Notes: generated by a model from the letters alone, not told the origin. 64,000 nt of DNA from Streptomyces roseirectus (GCF_014489635.1 NZ_CP060828.1:4812001-4876000); one strand, 5' to 3'. Counted from the first letter of the stretch, positions 49,071-57,730 are shown. Numbers and translations are program-made.

Positions 49071-49183
49071 TCCGTAGAGCAGCCGGGTACGGTCCGGGAT
49101 AGACGGCCGTGCCGTTGCCGAAACGGCAGGAGCTCATAGCACATCTCGCCGGATGGTCAAGGTAGTTCGGTCAGACTTCCTAC

Positions 49184-49196
49184 GGACAATCTGTCC
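49184..49196. promoter_or_regulatory. Palindrome GGACAATCTGTCC before the ATP-binding gene
   Basis: A perfect GGACA/TGTCC inverted repeat with ATC between, 68 bp upstream of ATG 49264. GTCAAGG lies 21 bp before it. The same GTCAAGG-N20/21-palindrome arrangement occurs at 57611 and 61697. Confidence 0.65.
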
Positions 49197-49263
49197 TCAC
49201 ACAGTCCTTGCCCGGTGGAATTCTTCTTTCCTCCGAAGCCGCCCCCGAGGTGAGGATGCCGCC

Positions 49264-49740
49264 ATGCCACGTCGCGATCCCCAACATCCGACGTACGAAT
49301 TCACGGTCCCGGCCACCATCGAAGCGGTTCCGACCGCGCGCCGCCGCGTCGTCACGCTGGCCCGACGCCTCGGCCTCGCCCTTTCGGACGACCTGCTGGA
49401 CACCATCGAGCTGCTGGCCGGCGAGATCATCGCCAACGCGGTCCTCTACTCCGGCGAAGCGTGCGAGGTTTCCGTTACACGGACCTCGAAGAGCCTTCGT
49501 GTCGAAGTCACCGACACAAACCTGTCGTTGCCGGTCGCGACAAAAGCCGAAGCGGACGACGAAAGCGGACGAGGTCTTCTTCTGGTCGACGCGCTCGCGG
49601 GTAGCTGGGGGGCACAGCCGAGCCCTTCGGGAAAAACGACATGGTTCGAGATCATGTCTCCGAACTCGGTGGACACACAGCAAACCGAACGACTGGCATT
49701 CGAATCAACGGCCGCAGGGAATCACCATCAGGCCGCTTGA
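49264..49740 (+). CDS. ATP-binding protein (RsbW-like HATPase)
   Basis: 158 residues from ATG 49264, with GAGGTGAGGA upstream. The N-box DTIELLAGEIIANAVLYSGE, VEVTDTNLSLPV and GRGLLLVDALAGSWGAQ form the GHKL ATPase core of Streptomyces RsbW-like proteins. The opening FTVPATIEAVPTARRRVVTL is typical. It likely modulates a sigma factor or regulator. Its promoter carries the palindrome of the 57-62 kb regulator set. Confidence 0.9.
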   Translation: MPRRDPQHPTYEFTVPATIEAVPTARRRVVTLARRLGLALSDDLLDTIELLAGEIIANAVLYSGEACEVSVTRTSKSLRVEVTDTNLSLPVATKAEADDESGRGLLLVDALAGSWGAQPSPSGKTTWFEIMSPNSVDTQQTERLAFESTAAGNHHQAA

Positions 49741-49830
49741 TAAACGCTCTCGGTTAATGAGCCCCCTGCAGTCAGACCACGCGGACGTTCGTGTGGGGAC
49801 GAGGCGTCTCAACACCCCATCCCCACACGT

Positions 49831-50421
49831 TCAGTTGTCGTGACGACGCAGTCTGGCCGAGGCTTTGCTCCTCCACGTCTCTTCCGAAGCAGGGAGCGAG
49901 GGTTCCTCGGGTTGGTTCGACGCCGCTTCACGAAGACTCTCGCCGTAGCGGTCACTCCGCTTGTGCACAAGATCCGGCTCAGCCGGTCCGGGCCAGATCT
50001 GGAGGAGGTAGTCCTCCAGCGGCTCGGCGGTGTGGGCGTCGCCGGCCCGGTCGCGTCCGCGCGCGTGAACCCGTACCCGGTAGGGCCCAGGGCCGTACGG
50101 GGTCAACACGGGCAGGTCCGCAGGCTCGTTCATCAGCGAGGAAATCCTCATCTGCCCGGAGAGGGACTGGACACTGTGGTCCAGGACTTCGTCCCACTCC
50201 TCGGTCTCCACGTGTGCCACAGGTTGCGCGTGCACCTCGACCGTCAGGTTCACCACACCGCTGTTGGAGCCGACGACCACGACGGCCAGCCCCGGCCTGG
50301 AGAAGATCAGCCCGTTCTCCGGGCGGAACGAAGGCTGGTCGTGCTGTCCGGCATCCGCGAGGTGGAAGGTGTGGTACTCCACCCGCGCCCGCTCAGACGC
50401 TGTCACAACGGGTTCGCTCAT
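49831..50421 (-). CDS. Hypothetical protein, 196 aa
   Basis: ATG 50419-50421 chosen; an ATG three codons earlier is possible. The protein is beta-rich (EYHTFHLADAGQ, LAVVVVGSNSGVVNLTVEVH, GPGPYRVRVHARGRDRAG) and ends in a charged tail. Similar competence- or immunity-like beta proteins are common beside secreted effectors; it lies directly downstream of the secreted nuclease gene, so an immunity role is possible but unproved. Confidence 0.65.
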   Translation of the reverse strand: MSEPVVTASERARVEYHTFHLADAGQHDQPSFRPENGLIFSRPGLAVVVVGSNSGVVNLTVEVHAQPVAHVETEEWDEVLDHSVQSLSGQMRISSLMNEPADLPVLTPYGPGPYRVRVHARGRDRAGDAHTAEPLEDYLLQIWPGPAEPDLVHKRSDRYGESLREAASNQPEEPSLPASEETWRSKASARLRRHDN

Positions 50422-50446
50422 ACCTGGCATGGTAGAAGGCGCATTC

Positions 50447-51769
50447 TCAGGTAGTGATCCACACGTAGAACGGGTCGTTCTCGATGACCCGGTTGTCGAT
50501 GTAGAAGCGGTTCAGAAGGCTGCCACCGCTGCTGTTCTCCGACACCGGGATCATGCACGCACTCCACCCGTTCGGGCCGACACGGCTGCTGAGCGCCGAG
50601 ATCTGGCACCAGCTGAAGGTACGGCCCGGATAGGGCGTCGGCTGCCCCACAGAGCCGGTGTAGGCCCCTTGCCAGGTCGAGCGGAACGGGTACTCATCGC
50701 AGCTGTAGCCCGTCGGGCGCGGGTAGCCGCCGTCGGCGAACTGCGGGCACGCGGTATCCCCGTTCTTGTCACGATTGGTCGCATCGGTCAGCCGACGAAG
50801 GGGCTGGCCGTTCGGATAAGCACCCGGAAGTCCAGACGTCTGGGCCTCCTGGATGTGGCGCGCGTAGTTGGGGTTTCGTCCGGTGAGGCTGACGACGTGG
50901 ACGGCGGGGTAGGCCGGGACAACGCATCCGACCGCGGTTGTACCGGGGACGGCGTTGTCGCAGCGGACATTGAACGGCGGTTCCGTCGTGACACCGAGAG
51001 GCTGGACCGTCCAAGTCGGGTTGGCAAAGCGGTAGTTGACCTTGGTGCGGCCTTCGCCCTTGGCACCCGCAGCGGTGACCGTCGTCTTCGGCAGGATGTC
51101 GCCGAAGGCAAGGCCGGTGTCGTTCACCGGCTGGCTCGGGAAGTCGATGTCCCCGGAAGCGAGGGTGCAGGCCCCCGTACAGGTTCCGCCCCCGCTGACG
51201 GTGGTGCCGCCGATCGTTCCCCAGCCGTCGGTCTTGTCGATCGCCACCTGGTGCGCCCAGTACGGGGCATCGGCTCCGGTATACAGCAAGTCAGCCTGGA
51301 TGTAGGACAACTGGCCTGTGAGCCGACCGGTCCTGACGTCAACGACGTTGAGTGTCCAGACCGAGATCGCGCATGCGTCGGTGCGGGTGTACCACCATGT
51401 GCCGTCGCCGGTCGCCAGGTCGTAGCAGTAGTCCGGGAGAGGCACGGGCGTCCTGTCAGCCAGTGCCGACAGGTCACGGGCGGTGACTTCACCCTTCCCG
51501 CCCGGCTTTATGCAGGCGGCGTTCGTTTTGCCGTTCTCGACCGCGAGGGCACCTGATTCAATTTGGCTCTCAAGCCGGGCGCAGTCGGCGGCTAAGGACG
51601 CGGTCCGCAGCGTCGGCAAGGCTGATTTCGGCGCCGGAGATGGTGCCGCTTCCCTCGTGGCCACGCGCTCCGGGGCTACGGACGGAGATACCGGTTCAGC
51701 AGCTACAGCTTGAATCGGCATGAGCGCGAGCGCTATTCCAGTGAGTCCTGCTCGTATCGATGATCTCAT
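50447..51769 (-). CDS. Secreted NucA/NucB-type deoxyribonuclease
   Basis: 440 residues from ATG 51767-51769. The signal peptide is IRAGLTGIALALMPIQAVAA. A long beta-rich middle follows (WWYTRTDACAISVWTLNV; WGTIGGTTVSGGGTC). The C-terminal 110 residues hold the NucA/NucB signature: SCDEYPFRSTWQGA, then ENSSGGSLLNRFYIDNRV and DPFYVW. Members degrade extracellular DNA or act in competence and competition. The upstream 93-codon gene overlaps it by 4 bp. Confidence 0.85.
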   Translation of the reverse strand: MRSSIRAGLTGIALALMPIQAVAAEPVSPSVAPERVATREAAPSPAPKSALPTLRTASLAADCARLESQIESGALAVENGKTNAACIKPGGKGEVTARDLSALADRTPVPLPDYCYDLATGDGTWWYTRTDACAISVWTLNVVDVRTGRLTGQLSYIQADLLYTGADAPYWAHQVAIDKTDGWGTIGGTTVSGGGTCTGACTLASGDIDFPSQPVNDTGLAFGDILPKTTVTAAGAKGEGRTKVNYRFANPTWTVQPLGVTTEPPFNVRCDNAVPGTTAVGCVVPAYPAVHVVSLTGRNPNYARHIQEAQTSGLPGAYPNGQPLRRLTDATNRDKNGDTACPQFADGGYPRPTGYSCDEYPFRSTWQGAYTGSVGQPTPYPGRTFSWCQISALSSRVGPNGWSACMIPVSENSSGGSLLNRFYIDNRVIENDPFYVWITT

Positions 51770-52047
51770 CGGTTCCCTTCACGGCGACGGAAGTGCAGAC
51801 CAATCTCAATTTGGCCCACAAACACCAGGGACACTAGGCGAGAGATCTTCAAAATAAAGGCCATATGCAGACGCTGTCCGAAATCGAGTTCGACCGCGGG
51901 CAGTTCAGGCCAGACCGTAACGTCCTGCCCAAGATACTCAGAATGTGTTACGGCGCTCCCGTCAGATGGCGTCGCGCCACCAGCATCGACAGGTGACGGC
52001 GTGTTCAACTTGCGCACCTCAGCGGTGACTCCACCTACGCTGAGCAC
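51766..52047 (-). CDS. Small protein overlapping the nuclease start, 93 aa
   Basis: Taken from GTG 52045-52047 (a GTG nine codons later is possible); its TGA overlaps the nuclease ATG, implying coupling. The sequence reads HSEYLGQDVTVWPELPAVEL, DFGQRLHMAFILKISRLVSL, then a basic end, and looks soluble. GC is lower than its neighbours. Could be an immunity or regulatory protein for the nuclease. Confidence 0.45.
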   Translation of the reverse strand: MLSVGGVTAEVRKLNTPSPVDAGGATPSDGSAVTHSEYLGQDVTVWPELPAVELDFGQRLHMAFILKISRLVSLVFVGQIEIGLHFRRREGNR

Positions 52048-52173
52048 CTACAGGAGCCCTTACTGGCAACTGCGCTCTGTATCCGATTTGCGCTTTAAGC
52101 AACTTCTCGTCCCTCAACCCAACCGGGCATCCTGGCTTCGCTTCGCCCTCTCACCCCTTGAAGGAGATTCGCC

Positions 52174-52776
52174 ATGTCGGGCTTGAAACTGGCCATGTGC
52201 ACAGGGAACTCGGGCAAGTTCCGCACGGCTCAGGAACACCTCGCCCCGTGGGGCATCGAGGTGGAGCAGGCGGTGGTGGACCTGGACGAGATCCAGACGA
52301 CGTCGGTCGCGGAGATCGCCCGGCACAAAGCCCGACAGGCGTTCGCGGCGATCGGGCGCCCCCTGTTCGTGGAGGACTCGGGCTTCTACATCGAGGAGTT
52401 CGGCGGCTGGCCGGGGCCGATGGTGAAGCAGGCGCTGGAGGCGTTCGGCCCCGAGGGGTTCACGCACCTCGCGGACCGCACGGCGACGCGGGCGTGCCGG
52501 TTCGCCAGTGCCGCTGTGTACGTCGACGCGGAGGGCGCCCTGCACACGTTCGCCGACGACTCCCGCAAGCCCGGCACCATCGCGAAGGTGCCGGACCGGG
52601 GCAGCGGTGAGCGTTCCTGGTCCGACCTGTGGTCGATCTTCGTCCCAGAGGGCGCCACGACGACGCTCGCGGCGCTCCCGGAGGCCGAGCAGGAGCGGGT
52701 GTTCGCCGAGTGGCGGACGACGTCGGTCGTCGCGGCGCTCGGCGCGTGGCTGGCCGAGAACCCGCCTCGAGCCTGA
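52174..52776 (+). CDS. Non-canonical purine NTP pyrophosphatase (RdgB/HAM1-like)
   Basis: 200 residues from ATG 52174, with AAGGAG upstream. It opens LAMCTGNSGKFRTAQEHLA (the HAM1 TxNxxK substrate loop), then LFVEDSGFYIEEFGGWPGP with the catalytic Asp, and RACRFASAAVYV. The family hydrolyses ITP, XTP and dITP to monophosphates. It converges with the NDK-CYTH-HD operon, 22 bp apart, so it may belong to the same nucleotide function. Confidence 0.9.
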   Translation: MSGLKLAMCTGNSGKFRTAQEHLAPWGIEVEQAVVDLDEIQTTSVAEIARHKARQAFAAIGRPLFVEDSGFYIEEFGGWPGPMVKQALEAFGPEGFTHLADRTATRACRFASAAVYVDAEGALHTFADDSRKPGTIAKVPDRGSGERSWSDLWSIFVPEGATTTLAALPEAEQERVFAEWRTTSVVAALGAWLAENPPRA

Positions 52777-52797
52777 CCAACCTCCGCCCCCTGGGGG

Positions 52798-53517
52798 TTA
52801 CTTGGCGGCGACCACGTACACGCTGGCCCACTCCCGCTTGGGGTTGGCAATCTGAGGGTCGAACTCCCAGGGTTCGACCGTCGCGAACCCGGCCTCGGTG
52901 AAGAGCTGGACGAGTTTGTCGTGGTCGTAGGCCCAGTAGTGAGGGTGGTAGACGGGATCGTCGTCCTGGTCGCGGAAGACGTAGTTGATCAGGTCGAGGT
53001 GGGTGTTGATGTGGTCGAGGCAGTCGCGTTTCCCGTACCACTTCTTGAGCAGTGTGCGGGTGTCGGCGTCGCCGGAGGGGTAGCGGGTGAGGACGAAGCC
53101 GGCGTCGGGGACGCCGGTGACGACCCTCCCTCCGGGAGCAAGGACGCGGTGGGCCTCGCGGGCGTAGTGCTTGGCGGAGTTCGGGTAGTCGATGTGTTCC
53201 AGGAAATGCTCGGAGAACAGGTCGTGGACGGTGTTGTCGTGGAGGGGTATCCCTTCGCGGATGTCCCACAGGAGGTCGGCCGGCGGAACGGCGTCGATGT
53301 TGAAGTAGCCGTCGATGCGGTGGGCGCCGCCGCCGATCTGGACCTTGCGGGGCGCGTCGTCGATCCGGCCGTCGGGCCACGCCTTCAGCGCGGCGGTGTG
53401 GGTGCGGTGGACATCGAGTTCCTTGAGCGCGGCGCGCAGGGCGCGGGCGAGGCCGTGGGTGGTGGTCGGCTGCCGCAGAAGCTCGGCGATCTGCTCGGCC
53501 ACGGTGTCAGCGGTCAC
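52798..53517 (-). CDS. Class I SAM-dependent methyltransferase
   Basis: 239 residues from GTG 53515-53517, with AAGGAG before it; GTG 53541 overlapping the upstream stop is also possible. The SAM-binding region is KVQIGGGAHRIDGYFNIDAV, then LFSEHFLEHIDYP and AHRVLAPGGRVVTGVPDAGF. Substrate unknown. It is the last gene of the six-gene operon starting at the NDK gene, so a nucleotide or nucleotide-derived acceptor is possible. Confidence 0.85.
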   Translation of the reverse strand: MTADTVAEQIAELLRQPTTTHGLARALRAALKELDVHRTHTAALKAWPDGRIDDAPRKVQIGGGAHRIDGYFNIDAVPPADLLWDIREGIPLHDNTVHDLFSEHFLEHIDYPNSAKHYAREAHRVLAPGGRVVTGVPDAGFVLTRYPSGDADTRTLLKKWYGKRDCLDHINTHLDLINYVFRDQDDDPVYHPHYWAYDHDKLVQLFTEAGFATVEPWEFDPQIANPKREWASVYVVAAK

Positions 53518-53537
53518 GTCGGTGGTCTCCTTGTGGG

Positions 53538-54908
53538 TCACGTCCCGGCCAGGGTGCGGCTGTTGCGCATGAGGGTGTGCTTGATGTCGACGAGACGCGG
53601 GGCGATCGTGAGGTCTAGCTGCTGGACGGGGTGGAGTCGTCCAGCGTCGTCCTGTTCGGCTCGCCAGACCCGGTAAGCGAGGTCGGGGTAGGCGGGGTTG
53701 ATGCCGATCTCGCCCTTGGGGATCGTCCCGTTGAAGGGGGTGACGATGTCCATGTGGTTCCAGTAGTTCCACGCCTGGAGCGCCTTGTGCTGGTCGAAGT
53801 AGAAGTAGAAGTGCGGGTAGCGGCCGAAGGTCCGCAGCTCGCGGTGGATGAGGTGGCCCAGGAGGGGGCCGAGGTGGGTGGCGAGGCTGTCGAACTCCCA
53901 GCGGGTGTGCCGCCATTCCTCCGGCGTCTGGCCGGGGGTGAAGAGGCGGGCGGCGATGAGGTGGCTGACGCGCTCGGTGAGATGGCGGCGGGCGTGCTGG
54001 GGGTCGATCGTCGGGTCGACCTGGGCGAGGAGGGTGTCGAACCGGGCGGGCGGGGGACGGAACTTGGCAAGGTCGAACGTGCCGGCCATGGCCAGCTCGG
54101 AGGAGAAGATCAGGTCCTTGTAGAGCCGGTTGTTGAACTCTCCGAGTTCCGCGAGGCGTTGAGTTTCGGCGCTGGTGGAGTACAGCATCAGGTACTCGGC
54201 CAGGGCCTCGAAGTACACGTACCCGAGGATCGGCAGGCGCGGGATCGCCGAGTCGAGCAGCCCCAGGAACAGCTCGGGGTCGACGGTGGTCTGCGCGTGG
54301 GCGACCGCGGAGGCGAGGGCGAGGAACCCGACGGAGTTCTTCGTCCGGCTGGTGATCGTCTCTCGGAGCTGGTGGCGTTCGATCTTGGAGAGGAGGTATT
54401 CGAGGAGGCTGTAGATCCGCAGGTGGATCGCGCCGAGGCGCAGGTAGTCGATGCCGGCGAGGCCGCGGTACGCCTGGTGCGGGACGTCGATCTCGAAGAC
54501 CAGCGGTGTCGGTGTCGCGCCGGGCCGTCCGACGCGTCTCAGGAACGCGGGGGCCTCGCGGTTGAGGACGTACCCGGCGAGGTTGTGCATCCGCAGCCCC
54601 TCGCCGGTGGGAGTGAGCGGGGCGCAGTAGATGCTGCCGACGAGACATCCGCCCGAGGGGTAGAGGACCCCGTGTTCGCTGATCTCCTCCAGAGCATGGG
54701 TGACGTGCAGGAGATGCAGGGTGGTGTTGTTGCTGAGGGCGTCGAAGAGGGCGTTGCTGTGCAACAGGGCGCCGTTGGGGGCCTCTTCAGCGAGCCGGGT
54801 CTCCCACGCGGCCGTCGGCCCTGAGCTTTCAGCAGCGCCGGGGAGGACGGAGGCGCCGTAGAACTCGTGGGCGTCGGCCCATAAGTGGTACGCGTCGAGG
54901 AAGTCCAT
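53538..54908 (-). CDS. Uncharacterised protein of the nucleotide operon, 456 aa
   Basis: ATG 54906-54908 overlaps the HD gene stop. The protein is long and appears soluble, with LLHVTHALEEISEHGVLYPS, LVFEIDVPHQAYRGLAGIDY, YPHFYFYFDQHKALQAWNYW and GTIPKGEIGINPAYPDLAYR. These blocks suggest an enzyme with conserved His, Glu and Trp residues, but no known fold is recognised. It is the most novel member of the operon and likely defines its chemistry. Confidence 0.7.
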   Translation of the reverse strand: MDFLDAYHLWADAHEFYGASVLPGAAESSGPTAAWETRLAEEAPNGALLHSNALFDALSNNTTLHLLHVTHALEEISEHGVLYPSGGCLVGSIYCAPLTPTGEGLRMHNLAGYVLNREAPAFLRRVGRPGATPTPLVFEIDVPHQAYRGLAGIDYLRLGAIHLRIYSLLEYLLSKIERHQLRETITSRTKNSVGFLALASAVAHAQTTVDPELFLGLLDSAIPRLPILGYVYFEALAEYLMLYSTSAETQRLAELGEFNNRLYKDLIFSSELAMAGTFDLAKFRPPPARFDTLLAQVDPTIDPQHARRHLTERVSHLIAARLFTPGQTPEEWRHTRWEFDSLATHLGPLLGHLIHRELRTFGRYPHFYFYFDQHKALQAWNYWNHMDIVTPFNGTIPKGEIGINPAYPDLAYRVWRAEQDDAGRLHPVQQLDLTIAPRLVDIKHTLMRNSRTLAGT

Positions 54909-55678
54909 CAGATCAACTCCCGCCGTGCGAACGCTTTCAGGACGGCGGTCGTGCTGTCGGTGCCCGTGACGTGGTCGGCCTCGGACCACAGCACGAGGTC
55001 GAAGGCGACGGCCATCAGCTCCTCGAAGGCGTCCACGCGCACGTGCCGGGCGTCCGGCCACCACGTGAGTTTCGGCAGCCGGTACCGGTCGAGCGCGTCG
55101 GCCGCCTTCACCACGTCGGCGATCACCCGGGCTCCCGCGTAGTCCGCTTCGTCGTCCGGCGTGAAGTCCGGGTACGGCACCTCGTGCAGCCGCACCGAGA
55201 CGGCGGCCTGCCGCACGGCCGCCGGAGTCATCTCCAGCCGGAAGCGCCCCCACACGTCCTCGGCGTTAACCGTCAGCCAGCGCGCGGCACGCGCGCCGTG
55301 TCCCCGGTCGTCCTGGTCATGAAGGCGCCGGCAGTCGTGCACGGCCGCGGCGACGATCGCCGTGGTGACGTCCGTCTCGTCGAGGCCGACGGCCTGCGCG
55401 AGGAGCGCGGCGAGCGCGGCCGTACGCATCCCGTGCCGCACACCGTGGAGGGAATCGTGCAGCCGGGGCTCCGCGAGCCACGCCACGGGCATCGCCGTAC
55501 GCACGAGAAGCCGCCGGGCAGCAGGGCCCAACCTCGGTGTGCCGTCCGTGAGTTCGTCGGGCCGGTGTTCCGCGATCCACCGCACTGTGGCGGCATCGGT
55601 GAACTGATGCCGGGGGAGCTGCTTGCGCGCCGCCAGCTCCACCAGGCTCGGGGTCGTACTCATCCGCGCCCCCGTCAC
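54908..55678 (-). CDS. HD-domain phosphohydrolase
   Basis: 256 residues from GTG 55678 (ATG 55663 possible), overlapping the CYTH stop by 4 bp. HD-type ligands are visible in HGVRHGMRTAALAALLAQAV, IVAAAVHDCRRLHDQ and the late D of VVKAADALDRYRLPK. HD enzymes cleave phosphate esters of nucleotides, including cyclic ones. Next to a CYTH protein and an NDK, a role in nucleotide turnover is likely; the exact substrate is unknown. Confidence 0.87.
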   Translation of the reverse strand: MTGARMSTTPSLVELAARKQLPRHQFTDAATVRWIAEHRPDELTDGTPRLGPAARRLLVRTAMPVAWLAEPRLHDSLHGVRHGMRTAALAALLAQAVGLDETDVTTAIVAAAVHDCRRLHDQDDRGHGARAARWLTVNAEDVWGRFRLEMTPAAVRQAAVSVRLHEVPYPDFTPDDEADYAGARVIADVVKAADALDRYRLPKLTWWPDARHVRVDAFEELMAVAFDLVLWSEADHVTGTDSTTAVLKAFARRELI

Positions 55679-56238
55679 GACTCGGCGTCGGAGTTCTGCC
55701 GCGCGGATTCGAACGCGGCCGTGAACTCGGCGAGTTCACTCTCACTCATCAGGATGACGTCCAGCTCGCGGGCGACGGCCGCGATGCGCTCGTGCGCCGC
55801 CATCACCTCGGCCGGGCTCGGCTCGTCGTCGAGAAGCACCTCGAACTCGGCGTGGTACCCCCACGCCTCGCTCCACTTCACGGCGATCTCGACGCCGCCG
55901 AAGCGGAAGTTGCGGCGCGCGTTGTACGCCTCGTGCATCGTGCTCTCGAAGCCCAGCGCGTTGAAGATCCGCACGGCGGCGGCGATGTCGTCGCGCCCGA
56001 TGGGGATCTCCGTCTCCGGGAAGGCCGCGCCCTGGCCTATCTTGCCGCCCTTGAGGGTGATCTTCCCGGTGTCGGTGGTGATGTTGTCGGTGACCTTCAG
56101 CAACTGGTCGGGCAGCACGTAGAAGTAGATGTACTTGTCGTCGTGCCCCAGGTCATCGCCGTCGCGTTCCAGCCGGGCGACGAGCCGTTCGTGGACTTCC
56201 TGGCTGAAGCGGGCGCGCATCTCGATCTCGACAGGCAC
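55675..56238 (-). CDS. CYTH-domain protein (adenylate cyclase IV/triphosphatase-like)
   Basis: 187 residues from GTG 56236-56238, with AAGGAGG at ideal distance. It opens VPVEIEMRARF, an ExExR form of the CYTH EXEXK motif, and continues KITLKGGKIGQGAAFPETEI and EIAVKWSEAWGYHAEFEV, the paired basic and acidic strands of the CYTH tunnel. Known members are class IV adenylyl cyclases or inorganic/thiamine triphosphatases. Here it is linked to HD and NDK genes. Activity cannot be decided from sequence alone. Confidence 0.82.
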   Translation of the reverse strand: MPVEIEMRARFSQEVHERLVARLERDGDDLGHDDKYIYFYVLPDQLLKVTDNITTDTGKITLKGGKIGQGAAFPETEIPIGRDDIAAAVRIFNALGFESTMHEAYNARRNFRFGGVEIAVKWSEAWGYHAEFEVLLDDEPSPAEVMAAHERIAAVARELDVILMSESELAEFTAAFESARQNSDAES

Positions 56239-56348
56239 GGAAACCTCCTTGTTTCGGGCATGGGTGACCCGCCCGGACCGGCCAGGGGTGGGGCCTGGCG
56301 GTCCGGCGGGTGGCGGTATTCGGATAGGGCGGCGCGGACGAGGGACTG

Positions 56349-56648
56349 TCAGGCGATGTCGCCGAACCGGTCCCGTACGACGCCGTCGTGCAGGTAGTTC
56401 GGGAGCGGCACCCCGCCCACCGACACGCGCCGGGTGGCGACCTGCTCCAGGGTGTCGCTGGGGAACCCCTCCAGCAGGCGCAGGCACTGCTGTACCCACT
56501 CACGCGAGGTGTTCCACTCGGCTGCGTCGCGGTACCGGACCGCCAACGCGTACGCCGTCTCGGCCGCCGTCCAGCGGTCGGTGCCCAACTCCCGCTGGAA
56601 GCAGGTCTCCAGCTCCTCGACGGAAGCGACGCGGGTTTCGCTGGTCAT
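56349..56648 (-). CDS. Small protein between NDK and CYTH genes, 99 aa
   Basis: ATG 56646-56648 preceded by GAGAGGG. It opens TSETRVASVEELETCFQREL, has a helical centre (ECVQQCLRLLEGF-like) and ends PLPNYLHDGVVRDRFGDIA. No known domain. It is inside the operon with about 70 bp to the NDK gene and 110 bp to the CYTH gene. Confidence 0.65.
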   Translation of the reverse strand: MTSETRVASVEELETCFQRELGTDRWTAAETAYALAVRYRDAAEWNTSREWVQQCLRLLEGFPSDTLEQVATRRVSVGGVPLPNYLHDGVVRDRFGDIA

Positions 56649-56719
56649 GGTGCCCTCTCTCATCCGGTGGTCCCGGTGGTGTTCAACGCGGCGACGGCCC
56701 GCCGGTGACGAGACGGCCG

Positions 56720-57229
56720 TCAGTAGGTGAAGAGCTCGGCGAGGGTCCGGTAGTCGTGCAGCTCGTCCTTCTCGAACCAGAGCCCGACCTCCATCTCCGC
56801 CTCCTCCTTGTTGCCCGACGCGTGCACGAGGTTGGCGACCGCCTTGCCGGAGGCCGCGCTGGCGGCCCGGCTGTAGTGGGAGTAGTCGCCGCGGATCGTG
56901 CCGGCGGGGGCCTCGTTGGGGTAGGTGCTGCCGACGATCTTCCGCACGGTGGCCACCGCGTCCGCGCCCTCCAGCACCAGCGCGATGACCGGACTCTGCT
57001 GCATGAACGTCGCGGTGAGGTTGTAGACCTCGGGGCCGAGCCGTTCTTCGAGGTCGAAGTAGTGCTTGCGCGTGAACTCGGCGTCCATCTGCTTCATCTT
57101 GACGCCAATGATCTTCAGTGCCGCGTCCTCGAACCGGGAGATGATCTTCCCGGCGTAGCCACGTACCATCGCGTCCGGCTTCAGCAGTACGAGGGTGCGC
57201 TCCACCGGGTGTTCCTGCTCCTGGGTCAT
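56720..57229 (-). CDS. Nucleoside diphosphate kinase paralogue
   Basis: 169 residues from ATG 57227-57229. The NDK fold is clear: TLVLLKPDAMVRGYAGKII, VIALVLEGADAVATVRKIVG, GTIRGDYSHYS and NLVHASGNKEEAEMEVGLWF. The active-site His is present but the usual HGSD is HASG, and the protein is about 30 residues longer than standard NDK. It is probably a specialised second copy rather than the housekeeping enzyme, and it leads the CYTH-HD operon. Confidence 0.88.
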   Translation of the reverse strand: MTQEQEHPVERTLVLLKPDAMVRGYAGKIISRFEDAALKIIGVKMKQMDAEFTRKHYFDLEERLGPEVYNLTATFMQQSPVIALVLEGADAVATVRKIVGSTYPNEAPAGTIRGDYSHYSRAASAASGKAVANLVHASGNKEEAEMEVGLWFEKDELHDYRTLAELFTY

Positions 57230-57359
57230 CGGTTCCCTTTCAGCTTTCAGGCAAGCGATATGACGGACTTTCAGCTTGTCATCGACCCGAGATCACCGGG
57301 ACCGGATTAGGCCCTCCGGGGCCGAGCGGAAATCGAAAATCCCTGGATGAGCCCATCAG

Positions 57360-57401
57360 CCACGCAGGGCCACATGATCCCCACGATGCGGCCCTGCGTG
57401 G
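57360..57401. terminator. Perfect 12-bp hairpin in the intergenic region
   Basis: CCACGCAGGGCC (57360-57371) pairs perfectly with GGCCCTGCGTGG (57390-57401) over an 18-base loop. It lies about 130 bp upstream of the NDK start in the gap to 57805. It has no T-run. It may end plus-strand transcription or separate the divergent units. Confidence 0.5.
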
Positions 57402-57438
57402 CCGTGCAGTGAGGCTCCCACTCGGCACGGCCCGTGAA

Positions 57439-57453
57439 CGGACAGACTGTCCG
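57439..57453. promoter_or_regulatory. Palindrome CGGACAGACTGTCCG in the 57.2-57.8 kb gap
   Basis: A perfect 15-bp palindrome, CGGACA-GAC-TGTCCG, 210 bp upstream of the NDK start and 170 bp before the next copy at 57610. It lacks the GTCAAGG companion. It may be a second operator serving either direction. Confidence 0.55.
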
Positions 57454-57609
57454 CGTGCTTCTCACGCGATTCACCGCGCGAGGTGCATGCATGTGATACG
57501 GGGTCAACTTCGTTGTGTGTAACGGCAGTTGAATCTCAAACGAAACCTCGCTCCTCCGACTGAGCAGCGCACCACGCCGGTCTGTCAAGGCTTCCCGCAC
57601 CCGAACGTG

Positions 57610-57624
57610 CGGACAACTTGTCCG
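57610..57624 (+). promoter_or_regulatory. Palindrome CGGACAACTTGTCCG with GTCAAGG upstream
   Basis: Perfect inverted repeat, 20 bp after a GTCAAGG; continues GCGCACC, as does the copy at 61697. It precedes the 57805 gene by 180 bp. The fixed spacing suggests that GTCAAGG is a promoter element with the palindrome over the start region. Confidence 0.65.
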
Positions 57625-57730
57625 CGCACCGGCCCTCGCGGACTGGAAGGGTCCTTGGCCGACGGGGTGGCGATCTTCCTGGCGGCGCCGCGAGCCGTCC
57701 GGAAAGTCGGTGCCGCTTTCACCTCGTCGA

